NCBI RefSeq assembly: GCF_005222815.1
Contig: NZ_STGB01000001.1
Coordinates: forward strand, 1 to 64,000
DNA from: Roseomonas sp. AR75
GTDB taxonomy: Bacteria > Pseudomonadota > Alphaproteobacteria > Acetobacterales > Acetobacteraceae
Direction of reading: 5' to 3'
Length of the DNA: 64,000 nucleotides
In this document: piece after piece, positions 38,401 through 45,488 of the stretch
Numbering within the stretch: the stretch's first letter is position 1
Layout of the letters: each line of letters opens with the position of its first letter
Made by a program: the position numbers and the translations under genes
The notes under the pieces: model-generated
What the model was told of the DNA's origin: nothing
What the model saw: only the letters and a program-made list of their open reading frames with translations
The model's database searches: none

Positions 38401-40357
38401 TGAGGGTGCTGGCGGCGAGGCTGCCCGAGACGCGCTCGATGTGGAGGGTGGCCGAGCCCGTGGCGCCGGGGCCGTTCCCCTCGGGCGAGGTGTTGTCCAC
38501 GAGGCGCAACCGGAAGACGGGCGCGATCGCCTCGGCCAGCGTCAGCTCGCGGGTGCCGTCCAGCAGCACGAAGCCGGCCTCGACGCCGGCCATGTCGAGC
38601 TGCAGCGCGCTGGAGAGGAAGCGCGGCCCTTCGGCGCCCGGCGGCAGCGCCGCCAGCACGCCCTGGAGGCGCACCAGCTCGTCCATCACGGCGCCGTCGG
38701 CCAGCTGGGCCGAGGTCAGCTCGATGGTGAACGTGTCGAAGCCTGCATCGCCACGCACCAGGTCGCGCCCGGTGCCGACCGGGTCGAGGATCAGCCGCAG
38801 CTGGTCGTCGCCCGCCCCGCCGCGCAGTGTGTCCTGGCCGCGCTGGCCGGCGAGGATGTCGTTGCCGGCGCGCCCGATCAGGACGTCGTTGCCGTCACCG
38901 CCGCTGATCGCGTCCACCGAGTTGCCGCCGGTGGCGTGCAGCGCGGTGCCCGGGCCGAGGTCCACGCCGGTGATGGCGGTGAGGGTGTTCGCCGCGGTCG
39001 TCACCGTGATGCGCGACCCGAAGGCGGCGGCGGCGGTGTCGCCGAAGATCAGGATGCCGCCCGGCCCCGCAAGGCGGATCACCTCCATGCCCGACACGCC
39101 GGCGAATTCGGCGTCCCAGAGCTCCACGAACTCGCGGAACAGCAGCGTGTCGGTGCCCGCCCCGCCCTCGATCACGCGCCCGGGCGTGAGGAAATCGCCG
39201 GTGCCGAAGCGGCGGTCCGCCCTGTCGAAGGCGAAGCTGTCATCGCCCGCGCCGCCCTGGAGAAGGTCGGCGCCGCCGCCGCCGTTGATGATGTCGTCGC
39301 CGTCGCCGCCGAGCACCGTGTCGGCGCCGTCGCCGGCGCTCAGCGTGTCGTTGCCGGCCGCGCCCTCGAGCCGGTCGTCGCCATCGAGTCCGGTCAGCCT
39401 GTCGTTCAGCGCACCGCCGCGCAGCACGTCGGCCGCGGCGGTGCCACGCGCCACCAGTCGTGAAGCGAGGAGGGCGCTGCCGTCCACGACGATGCCGTCG
39501 CTGGCCGTGCCAGCCGTCACCGTGATCACTGGCCCGAAGGCCGCTTCTGCGTTGCTGCCGAGCACGACAGTTGACAGGCCGCTGCCCGCGAGGCGCAGCT
39601 CCTCGACGTCGGATAGGTTGACGAAAGCCGCATCGGCCAAGTTGACGGCTCCGAGCAGGTCGATCCGGTCGCGGCCGGCGCCGCCATCAACCCGTGCCGC
39701 TTTCAGTTGCAAAGCGTCGGCGAAGACGAACTGGTCGTCGCCATCGCCGCCCGAGAGGCTGTCGGCGCCGCCGCGGCCGGACAGCACATCATTGCCGGTG
39801 CCGCCGAGCAGCGTGTCATTGCCGCCCCCGGCCGTCAGCCTGTCGTTGCCGTCGTCGCCATCGAGGCTGTTGTTGCCGCCTGCGCCGTTCAGGATGTCGT
39901 TGCCGGCACCTCCTCGCAGCGTATCGTCGCCCGCGGTCCAGGCGACGCGCAGGCGCGTCGTGGCGGGCAAGGCGCTTCCATCCACGACGAGGGAGGTGAC
40001 GGCCGCGGTGGTGTCGATGCGGATCTCGCTGCCGAAGGCCTCCGCCGCCTCCGCGCCGAGGGTCAGGGTGGAGGATCCGCTTCCGGCGAGCCGGAGGATT
40101 TCGACGTTCGACACATTGGCGAAAGCGGCGTCGGCGAGAGTCGCGGCGCCGAGAAGGTCAACGCGGTCCACGCCCTCGCCGCCGTCGAGGACGAGTCCGG
40201 CGGTGGTGAACTGCTCGGCGTTCTTGAAGACGAAGCGGTCGTTGCCGGCGCCGCCCGAGAGGGTGTCGGCACCGCCGTTGCCGGTGATCGTGTCCGATCC
40301 GTCGCCACCGGAAAGCGATTCGGGCAGGCTAGTGCCCGTACGAACAACACCTGACAT
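32453..40357 (-). CDS. Giant RTX / Calx-beta / DUF11 / ELW-propeller surface protein
   Basis: The 2,634-residue protein is predicted to be exported and cell-surface or extracellular. Residues 15-540 carry about 20 RTX calcium-binding nonapeptides (GGxGxDxxx) in four clusters separated by repeats of the DAAFxNVSxVExLRLAG type. A Calx-beta-like domain follows (613-731), then five DUF11-type repeats (738-1400), two further Calx-beta-like domains (about 1408-1645) and a region of about 985 residues with many ELW-like blades such as YFTRTEAATGRELWVLDD. No N-terminal signal peptide or clear C-terminal type I secretion signal is visible. ATG 40357 was chosen because the family sequence starts there; the open frame continues 215 codons upstream through an IS630 remnant. 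No type I secretion genes are in the window. Confidence 0.85.
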   Translation of the reverse strand: MSGVVRTGTSLPESLSGGDGSDTITGNGGADTLSGGAGNDRFVFKNAEQFTTAGLVLDGGEGVDRVDLLGAATLADAAFANVSNVEILRLAGSGSSTLTLGAEAAEAFGSEIRIDTTAAVTSLVVDGSALPATTRLRVAWTAGDDTLRGGAGNDILNGAGGNNSLDGDDGNDRLTAGGGNDTLLGGTGNDVLSGRGGADSLSGGDGDDQFVFADALQLKAARVDGGAGRDRIDLLGAVNLADAAFVNLSDVEELRLAGSGLSTVVLGSNAEAAFGPVITVTAGTASDGIVVDGSALLASRLVARGTAAADVLRGGALNDRLTGLDGDDRLEGAAGNDTLSAGDGADTVLGGDGDDIINGGGGADLLQGGAGDDSFAFDRADRRFGTGDFLTPGRVIEGGAGTDTLLFREFVELWDAEFAGVSGMEVIRLAGPGGILIFGDTAAAAFGSRITVTTAANTLTAITGVDLGPGTALHATGGNSVDAISGGDGNDVLIGRAGNDILAGQRGQDTLRGGAGDDQLRLILDPVGTGRDLVRGDAGFDTFTIELTSAQLADGAVMDELVRLQGVLAALPPGAEGPRFLSSALQLDMAGVEAGFVLLDGTRELTLAEAIAPVFRLRLVDNTSPEGNGPGATGSATLHIERVSGSLAASTLTYSVAGSGLAPADAADLLSGLGSFTTTIFEGQTFAAVQLFFQPDTQQEADETFTVTLTGTSVGRIDSTQASAEVVIRDDDAPSTSADLSLTLARGDGGAVIPAGGTGLFLLTVANAGPDASGGTVRLTPPFGVTIEAVALAGGGTAVFDAPTGTWSFPSVPGGGAVTLEVTARFDATTVGGSNPILAEIVTADLPDPDSTPGDFNTNPAAEDDAAFLGAQVRALAADLSLTVARAGAADPVKVGETASFLVTVTNDGPDVGGGTVQLTLPPDVTLNSVGLVGVGAPAVFDFATATWTLPTLGAGQSATLSIEVLAGANAADSNNPILAEIASATLADPDSTPGNLLTEPTAEDDAASAGFTVVPLAADLRLALVRTDGGGELAPDGIATVRLSVTNDGPDRGDGTARLALFGGATILSVASEGGAPAPVFQVDTGTGDAVWDFRALAAGATDSVLVTLDFTGAGFFFVEAEVATATLSDPDSTPGNGATNAEDDAASLFVTVREPTADLSVSALGTFITGTLGGTGTVTYVVTNSGPDAGGGTFGLVANLFPLLDAVASGGSVNAGGVWTLPVLAPGESASITYTLDLNFAGNGSIVGEILSDTALDLDSTPGNSNIEPTPEDDAATVNFAVALGADLSLTASVTDTTVLFGEERQILFTVSNTAGGVAGGGTVRINTGAGDPDFFWTLPVIQPGGQAFLNLNVVFGDIGPRTVTAEIATATQPDPDSTPGNFATAPFEDDALAINFTMPTSWRVTRLADVTEGSDPAISQSGIAFRIERFGTDLPETSITYTQRPGSGPNPVDGNDVVGLNLPIPITFQAGQTLLNVAVTPFGDSLPEANESLRLTLDSVGAGFIAPGFAAAEALVLDDDLPPVFSLRPATGLDAQIIEGTTSQFPLGIVIERTGSTAEAATVTYYVFSTTTGDRADAYDLVGGTRTYTVDFAPGQTEARVFVYTVADIAPEGFETFRVGLSRSTVGTVSSAENIYTIADDDFSLGQSFYFSASSPGRGRELWVFSPREGGPPDSDPIARPVVTTEWVIGSGASGTPPATAELVPGPGSSHPRDIHSMGETVIFRALDDQGNSRWLAHRNGQTVDIFGVGSSPDFDADFDAHLPLAERTLAVQSDEFLWIAGPSAFGGISYGGGDILFSFNEANGAESVWARFIYGEDRRDLTALPGGVGYIARDGSGEEQVYIVLRTWDGSRISLGTPITELSGWSLTGELAAFRPQSDGPPPPEPYFDAPGRVSVFFSGSGFDSFGTEQRDALWRVNVRGNEFGWATPSEGTGQPEFVDVNGTGGSLPLAPEVLTFSATGQGDRIFFFGRAQDANGDVSEALFALAEDDGDSLRWEAARGLSLVDGFDIKPWEGGVLFSGQRDPAGSGAATPFVATWTDADGDGAFTLTILTEGPFEAADIVFPSTGVIEHLVTDGEGRAAWVVDTGARDSLWVFDGTGIYDIVERLGEIDELQLAGGKLVYRQEAFGGAGFQTLFVHDIASSSGLEITTDEPLGAGTADGVVGGPTLVATDFGVAFQAIAAEQFGVRLFSAAGGTLGADINLFAVRPTAELDFGTGLAFDGGWIGTGVNHDTGESGLFRLDANSLTALHTDSTNFSAAIAALGDKVLLGTTMRFDGDQVRLHDLAADTTSVLLDNHLLGSAGTVGARIIFTARDDSRLGNGGSDTADDVWTLYSYSAAEGVVALTDLPLGSAGALFGDDPVVPWAREGLSFLGDDSRVFWKQQNDVSGPGDIGVEIHSYSFASDALTILDVGAGAISGSDFNEAVFANGNLYFLGSSDGSFGERRVQVTDGTNLLTPVTGPDLRAPFGFPSNLLELDGEMFFTALDDSTGVQRIFQLDDNGATATRLALPGIPGVPIELAALGGDVGVIAFSGGLPQIFRFTPGAQPGGETEATQLTSFTGFGNVFNLTLGGDGEVYFTRTEAATGRELWVLDDTLTEGARLVQDINLTPAPAGYFPEQVVAAPDPVW
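36158..38146 (-). repeat. Five DUF11-type tandem repeats in the giant protein gene
   Basis: Within the protein, repeats begin near residues 738, 878, 1019, 1159 and 1288, a period of about 130-140 residues (390-420 bp). Each has ADLSL or ADLRL at the start, a TVxNxGPD turn in the first four, and ends in (D)PDSTPGN followed by EDDA. DUF11 domains are immunoglobulin-like and usual in surface adhesins. Divergence between copies is substantial, so they are old rather than recently amplified. Confidence 0.8.
38738..40315 (-). repeat. RTX calcium-binding repeat region
   Basis: Four clusters of GGxGxD-type nonapeptides lie at about residues 16-42, 148-210, 314-375 and 486-520 of the giant protein. 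Between them are three similar spacers (for example AFANVSNVEILRLAGSGSST and AFVNLSDVEELRLAGSGLST). Calcium would fold these into parallel beta-rolls after secretion. Confidence 0.85.
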
Positions 40358-40723
40358 CCGATCACAGCCCCGTGCTCTGCAGTGCAGTAACGATGACGAT
40401 GTTCGTACAATCCGCAAGCGAAGTTTTCTAGGTTCGACGGGAGCGCAATGCTGGTACCGTAGGAGGTGAATGCTACGCAGTTTCGGAAAGACACAAAATA
40501 ACCCCAGAAACAATCGAGGAAAAACAATAATATCGTCCTCGGCGATCGATGGGTGTATTGCTTCTAAGCGGATCGGAATTGAGGGTGAAGGCTCGGTCGT
40601 AGGTCTGTCTTGCGTTGCTGCGCCGCCCTTCTGTGGTCGGGGATGCCGTCCATGCCCGCCGGGCCGGTAGGCTGACTGCGCCAACGAGTAATGCGAGCCG
40701 GACGCGACCCCATCACCCGAGTG
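40358..40723. other. Upstream region of the giant protein gene
   Basis: No gene is supported here. About 40380-40560 is visibly richer in A and T than its surroundings (for example a run AACAATAATATCG near 40525), which fits a promoter region for the giant gene on the minus strand. I could not settle on a convincing -35/-10 pair. The open reading frame through this stretch is an uninterrupted extension of the giant gene but has no domain sequence. Confidence 0.4.
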
Positions 40724-40945
40724 ATCCGACAACCCAGCAGGCCCGCCACGATTGTAGCGGATCACCCAATCGCGCAGCGTCTGCCGGTTCATGCCTGCGA
40801 GGCGCGCGGCGGCCTCCCGGCTCAGCCCATCCAGCGCGGCCGCGACCGCCAGCAAGCGCCGGGCGACCCTCGGGTCGCGCTCAACCTTGGCCAGCCGACG
40901 CAGTTCGCCCGGGGCGATGTCCTCGCGGATCAGAAGGGCGGGCAT
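40724..40945 (-). pseudogene. IS630-family transposase N-terminal remnant
   Basis: From ATG 40945 about 74 residues encode the helix-turn-helix of an IS630-type transposase: ELRRLAKVERDPRVARRLL, LSREAAARLAGMNRQTLRDW and YNRGGPAGLSD. The DDE catalytic part is missing. The fragment is in the same frame as the giant RTX gene with no stop between them, so automated callers may fuse the two. Confidence 0.7.
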
Positions 40946-41124
40946 GGGCGACCTCTCGATGCCATGCACGCTGATGAATCTTGCCCGCCCGCGTCGGCTC
41001 AAGCCAAAGAGTCAGCCTTTCAGCCGGTTGGTATGAGTTGCCTCCCGCCGGGCGGTGACAAGGTTGCGGACGTCGCATGGCGGACGCCCGGCTCCCGTCC
41101 GCCGCGGACAGCCGGCGAGCCGCC

Positions 41125-42291
41125 CTATGTGCCGGCGCTCCGGTACCGGAGCGCGAGGCACGTGATGTCATCGGCTTGCGGCGCATTGGCCGCGAAGCCC
41201 ATCACCTCGCGAACCACCGTCGCGAGCAGGTCCTCGCAGTGAAGCCCGCGATGAGCCGCCAGGGTCGCCGCAAGGCGCTCCTCGCCGAAGCAGCTCCCCG
41301 CTGAATCGAAAGCTTCGGTCACCCCGTCGGTGTAGAGGAGCAGAACTTCATCCGGGGCGAGGGACTGCCGATGCAGGCGGTACTCCTGCGCCGGGAGTAC
41401 GCCGAGGACCATGCCGTCGCACTCCGGAAGTTCACGCGCTGCTCCCTCGGCGCCGATCAGCAAGGGAGGCGGGTGACCGGCGCTCGCGTATTCGAGCAGA
41501 CCGGTCGCGGGATCGAGCGTCGCATAGTGGGCCGTCACGAACATCATCTCGGCATTGTCCGCGGCCAGCAGATCGTTCACGGCCGAGAGGCATTGCGCCG
41601 GATCGACGCCCGTCAAGGCGACCATGCGCAGCAGCGTCCGGGTCACCGCCATGATCAACGCGGCCGACACCCCCTTGCCCGCGACGTCCGCGATGACCAG
41701 CCCCAAACGCCCGTCGGGCAGCGTGAAGAAATCGTAGAAGTCGCCGCCCACTTCGCGCGCCGCCTGCATGAAGCCGCGCACCTCGCGCGTCGGCGTATCG
41801 GGAAGCGGCTGCGGCAGGATCGACAGTTGCATGCGTCGCGCGACGGCTAGTTCCTCCCGCACGACGAGGAGCGCGTCGCGCGCCTGCAGCGCGGCGCGGA
41901 CACCGCGGACATGCTCCACGGCGCGATTCAGCGTGACGCTGAGGTCGTCGAAGTCCACCGGCTTGGTCACGAAATCGAAGGCGCCGCGGTTCATGCCGGT
42001 GCGGATGTTCGTCATGTCGCCATAGGCCGAGACGATCACCGCGCGGAGCTGCGGGTCCACCTCCGGCAGCCGCAGCAGCAGCGTCAGCCCGTCCATGCGC
42101 GGCATGTTGATGTCCGTCAGGACAAGGTCGATCCCCGGCACGCGGCCCAGTACTTCGAGCGCTTCCTCGCCGTCGCGCGCGAAGTGGAAGATGAATTCGC
42201 CGCTGCGGATGCTGCGGCGGAAGCGCTGCGTGACGAGCATCTCGAAATCAGGCTCGTCATCCACCACGAGGATCGTCGTCGCTGCGCTCAT
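41125..42291 (-). CDS. Response regulator with PP2C (SpoIIE/RsbU-type) phosphatase domain
   Basis: The 388-residue protein joins a receiver domain (residues 5-125; phosphoacceptor Asp60 in LTDINMPRMDG, Lys in VTKPVDF) through a coiled linker to a PP2C phosphatase domain. The metal-binding aspartates are seen in GGDFYDFF, IADVAGKGVSAAL, LLYTDGVTEAF and ADDIT. It should dephosphorylate a STAS-domain protein when activated by phosphorylation, as RsbU-type proteins do. Two STAS genes lie 6-8 kb away. It is the last gene of the kinase operon and overlaps the preceding gene by ATGA. Confidence 0.92.
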   Translation of the reverse strand: MSAATTILVVDDEPDFEMLVTQRFRRSIRSGEFIFHFARDGEEALEVLGRVPGIDLVLTDINMPRMDGLTLLLRLPEVDPQLRAVIVSAYGDMTNIRTGMNRGAFDFVTKPVDFDDLSVTLNRAVEHVRGVRAALQARDALLVVREELAVARRMQLSILPQPLPDTPTREVRGFMQAAREVGGDFYDFFTLPDGRLGLVIADVAGKGVSAALIMAVTRTLLRMVALTGVDPAQCLSAVNDLLAADNAEMMFVTAHYATLDPATGLLEYASAGHPPPLLIGAEGAARELPECDGMVLGVLPAQEYRLHRQSLAPDEVLLLYTDGVTEAFDSAGSCFGEERLAATLAAHRGLHCEDLLATVVREVMGFAANAPQADDITCLALRYRSAGT

Positions 42292-42692
42292 GCAGCCGCC
42301 CCGTCCAGAGTGATGTCACGCAGCCGTCGCTTGAGTTGGTCGAAGTCGACCGGCTTGCAGAGGAAGTCGGCCGCGCCCAGCGCCGTGGCCCTGCGACGGC
42401 GTTCGTCGTCGCCATAGGCCGTTACCATCAGCACCGGAAGTTCCGGCCATTCGTGGTGGATGGCCTGCAGCAGGGCGAGGCCGTCGGTGCCGGGCATGTT
42501 GACGTCGGACAGCACCAGCAGCGGGTCGTGCCGGGCGTCGGAGCGCAGATGGTCCAGCGCCGCCTCGGCGGAGGCCGCGAAGTGCAGCGTGTAGGTGCCC
42601 TCGCGCAGTTCCCGCCGGAACCGCTGGCGAAACAGATCGGCCACGTCCGGCTCGTCGTCCACCACCAGGATGCAGACGCCGCGATCGCTCAT
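42288..42692 (-). CDS. Single-domain response regulator
   Basis: The 134-residue protein is a lone CheY-like receiver. Phosphoacceptor Asp63 lies in LSDVNMPGTDG, acidic pocket residues in VVDDEPD, the switch Thr in MVTAYGDD and the Lys in FLCKPVDF. It lacks an output domain, so it may serve as a phosphate sink or adaptor between the kinase and the receiver-phosphatase. Sequence similarity to the receiver of the next gene suggests duplication. It overlaps both neighbours by ATGA. Confidence 0.92.
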   Translation of the reverse strand: MSDRGVCILVVDDEPDVADLFRQRFRRELREGTYTLHFAASAEAALDHLRSDARHDPLLVLSDVNMPGTDGLALLQAIHHEWPELPVLMVTAYGDDERRRRATALGAADFLCKPVDFDQLKRRLRDITLDGAAA

Positions 42693-45313
42693 GCCGGGCC
42701 TCCGTCGGCGCGTTCCGCCGCGGCGGCGGCCGTTCGCGGCAGGGCGCGCGGCAGCCTGATGGTGAATTCCGTGAAGGCGCCGGGCTCGCTCTCCACCTCG
42801 ACGCTGCCGCCATGCTGCTGCACCACGATGTCGTAGCTGATCGACAGGCCGAGCCCGGTGCCCTCGCCGGTCGGCTTTGTCGTGAAGAAGGGGGTGAACA
42901 GCTTGGCGCGCACCTCGGGCGGCATGCCGGTCCCGTTGTCGCGCACGCGGATCTCCACTGCGTCGCCGTGGTCGCGCGTCACGGCAGTCAGGGTTGGCCG
43001 CCAGCCCTGGTCGCGTTCCTCCCTCCGCCGCTTGGCCGTCGCGTAGAGCGCGTTGCCGAAGAGATTGAGCAGCACGCGGGTGACGTCCTGCGGCACCATT
43101 TCGAGCGGCGCGATGTCCTTGCCGAAGTCGCGCTCGAGCGTGACGTTCATCTCGGGGTTCTGTGACCGCGCGCCATGGTAGGCGAGGTTCAGCGCTTCCT
43201 GGACGAGGGCGTTGACGTCGGTCTTCTGCCGCTCGCCGCTGCCGCCCCGCGAATGCAGCAGCATGCTGCGGATGATGCCGTCCGCCCGGCGGCCATGCTC
43301 GATGATCTTCCCGAGGTTGCCCGACAGCGTCGCCACGATATCGTTCGCTTCCTCGGCGCGGTCCGCGGCAAGGGCGGGTGCGATCTCCTGCTGCAGTTCG
43401 ACCAGCAACTCCTGCGCCAGTGCCGCGAAGTTGTTGATGAAGTTGAGCGGGTTCTTCAGCTCATGCGCGATGCCAGCGGTGAGCTGGCCGAGCGACGCCA
43501 TCTTCTCGGCGTGCACGAGGCTTGCCTGCGCGGCTTTGAGCTCGCGGTAGGCCGCCTCCATCGTCCGGCTGGCCGCGGCGGCGGCGTCGCGCGCCGCCGC
43601 CATCTCGCGCTCGGCGCGCTTGCGTTCGGTGATGTCGGCGTAGATGAGAACGAAGCCGCCGCCCGGCACCGGGTTACGGCGGATCTCCAGCACGGTGCCG
43701 TCCGGGCGGGTCCGCTCGTCGAGGAAGGGACGGTCGAGCGAGGCGACGCGGCGCCGCACTTCCGCGTCGGCATCGGCCGCGCCGTACTCGCCGCGCTCCG
43801 CCATGCCGCGGACGAAGTCCGGATAGGTGACGGCGAGCCCCACCTGGTCGTCGTGCAGGTCCAGCAACTCCTGGAAGCGCTGGTTCCAGGCGGCCATCCG
43901 ATGCTCCGCATCGAACATCGCCACGCCGTGTCCCATGTTGTCGAAGGTCACGCGCAGCACCGCCCGGCGGCGCTCCAGCTCGGCGGTGCGTTCGCGCACC
44001 TGCTGCTCCAGTTGCGCCGCCGCCTGGCTGCGCTCCTCGAGAAGCCGGTCGAGCTCGATCGCGTTGCGGCGGAACACCTCGACCGCCCGGCCCATGGCGG
44101 CGATCTCATCCGACCCTTCCGCCGCCACGGGCGCGCCGAGCCGGCCGGCGGCGATCGCCACCATGCCGTCGCCGAGCGCGGTCAGTCGGCGGACGATGTT
44201 ACGCCCGACATAGAGCCACACGATCAGCACGGATGTCGCGAGGCTGAGCAGCACCAGAGCGATCAGCACCTGGGTGCCGCGGCGCTGCACCGCGAGCGCG
44301 TCGCGCGTGGCCCCCGCGATGTCGGCCTTCGCCGCGGCGGCGAGGCGATCCACGGCCTCCGTGAGGCCTGCCGACAGGCCGGCATTCTCGGTCAGCAGCG
44401 CCGCGCCTTCGCGCACCAGAGCGAGTTCGCGGCGACGCGCCGCCGGGATTGCATCGGCCCCCTCGCTCATTTCCCGCAGCTTCGCCACCTGCGCCCGGAA
44501 CAGCGGCTGCAGCCGCGGGTCGAGGCCGGTGGCGGTGGCGCCCACCTCGCGCAGCGCGCGGCCGAGCTGGAAGGCCAGCACCTGCAGGCGGCGCTCCTGG
44601 TCGGTGGTGGAGGCTTCGGCGAGCATGTCCACGATGGCCGAGAACTGCCGCTGCGCCGCCAGCGCCGGTTGCTGCGCCGCGATCGAGGCGGCGAGGTGCC
44701 GCGCCGCCTCCTCCATGGCCGCAGGCGACCCGGCGTGCCGAATGGCATCGGCCTGACGTGCGATCTGACCCTCGATCACCATCTGCCAGGGCGCGAGCAG
44801 CCGCTGGGTCTCGTCCTGGGTCTCATGCACGCGTCGGCGCTGGCGCGCGATGCCGTCGCCCGCAACCAGACGCCGGGCGACCAGGTCTTCCAGGCCGGCG
44901 AGGTTCGCGGACAGCCACGCGACGCTCTGCTCGATCGTCGTCAGCAGCGCCGCCTCGGCATCGCCGCGTTTCAGCTCCAGCAGCTTTTCCTTGAGGCGCG
45001 CCAATTCGGCGCGCAGCTCGCTCGCAACCTGGTCGCGACGCGCGGTGTCGGCGGCGGCGAGCAGCGCCGGCGCGGCGGCGATGATCCGCTCCGCCGAGCG
45101 GGACACCTCGAGCGAGGTGAGTGCAGGTGCGACCTGGGTTTCGACCATCTCGATCCGCGCGCCCACCTGACGGAAGGCATAGATCGCCGAGGCAGCGGCC
45201 AACGCGGAGAAGCCGCTGATGGCCAGGAAGGCGAGCAGCAGGCGCGCTCGAACGCCAAGGTGCCGCAAGGCCCTGTCGCCGGCGCGTGTCTCCTCTGCCG
45301 CCTCCCCCGTCAC
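42689..45313 (-). CDS. Membrane sensor histidine kinase (TorS-like sensor, HAMP, PAS, HisKA, HATPase)
   Basis: The 874-residue protein has membrane helices at about 24-46 and 348-369 flanking a 300-residue helical periplasmic region that resembles TorS-type sensors. Then come HAMP (370-424), a coiled coil, PAS (about 452-563, ending in YADITERKRAE), a second coiled coil, the H-box GIAHELKNPLNF with His617 and a HATPase domain with RDNGTGMPPE and GEGTGLGLSIS. It would phosphorylate the two receivers encoded downstream. GTG 45313 follows a GGGGGA. TorS works with a periplasmic binding protein, and a binding-protein gene is divergent from this one. Confidence 0.9.
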   Translation of the reverse strand: MTGEAAEETRAGDRALRHLGVRARLLLAFLAISGFSALAAASAIYAFRQVGARIEMVETQVAPALTSLEVSRSAERIIAAAPALLAAADTARRDQVASELRAELARLKEKLLELKRGDAEAALLTTIEQSVAWLSANLAGLEDLVARRLVAGDGIARQRRRVHETQDETQRLLAPWQMVIEGQIARQADAIRHAGSPAAMEEAARHLAASIAAQQPALAAQRQFSAIVDMLAEASTTDQERRLQVLAFQLGRALREVGATATGLDPRLQPLFRAQVAKLREMSEGADAIPAARRRELALVREGAALLTENAGLSAGLTEAVDRLAAAAKADIAGATRDALAVQRRGTQVLIALVLLSLATSVLIVWLYVGRNIVRRLTALGDGMVAIAAGRLGAPVAAEGSDEIAAMGRAVEVFRRNAIELDRLLEERSQAAAQLEQQVRERTAELERRRAVLRVTFDNMGHGVAMFDAEHRMAAWNQRFQELLDLHDDQVGLAVTYPDFVRGMAERGEYGAADADAEVRRRVASLDRPFLDERTRPDGTVLEIRRNPVPGGGFVLIYADITERKRAEREMAAARDAAAAASRTMEAAYRELKAAQASLVHAEKMASLGQLTAGIAHELKNPLNFINNFAALAQELLVELQQEIAPALAADRAEEANDIVATLSGNLGKIIEHGRRADGIIRSMLLHSRGGSGERQKTDVNALVQEALNLAYHGARSQNPEMNVTLERDFGKDIAPLEMVPQDVTRVLLNLFGNALYATAKRRREERDQGWRPTLTAVTRDHGDAVEIRVRDNGTGMPPEVRAKLFTPFFTTKPTGEGTGLGLSISYDIVVQQHGGSVEVESEPGAFTEFTIRLPRALPRTAAAAAERADGGPA

Positions 45314-45488
45314 CCGTCCCCCGATACATTACGATTCGAGTATGCCTGAGAGCCGATCCGGCGGGAACCGGGAAGGTAGCAATTGGATAGCGATCGGCGC
45401 GCACGGCGGAGGATTCTCGCTTTCGTGCGAATTTTCGGGCTGTTATGCATCGTGGCGGTTACAACAAACGAGGGAGGCGAACGGGTCC

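Noticed and set aside
40358..41002. N-terminal 215-codon extension of the giant RTX protein
   Set aside because: It consists of an IS630 transposase remnant and untranslated-looking DNA, not a signal peptide or domain.
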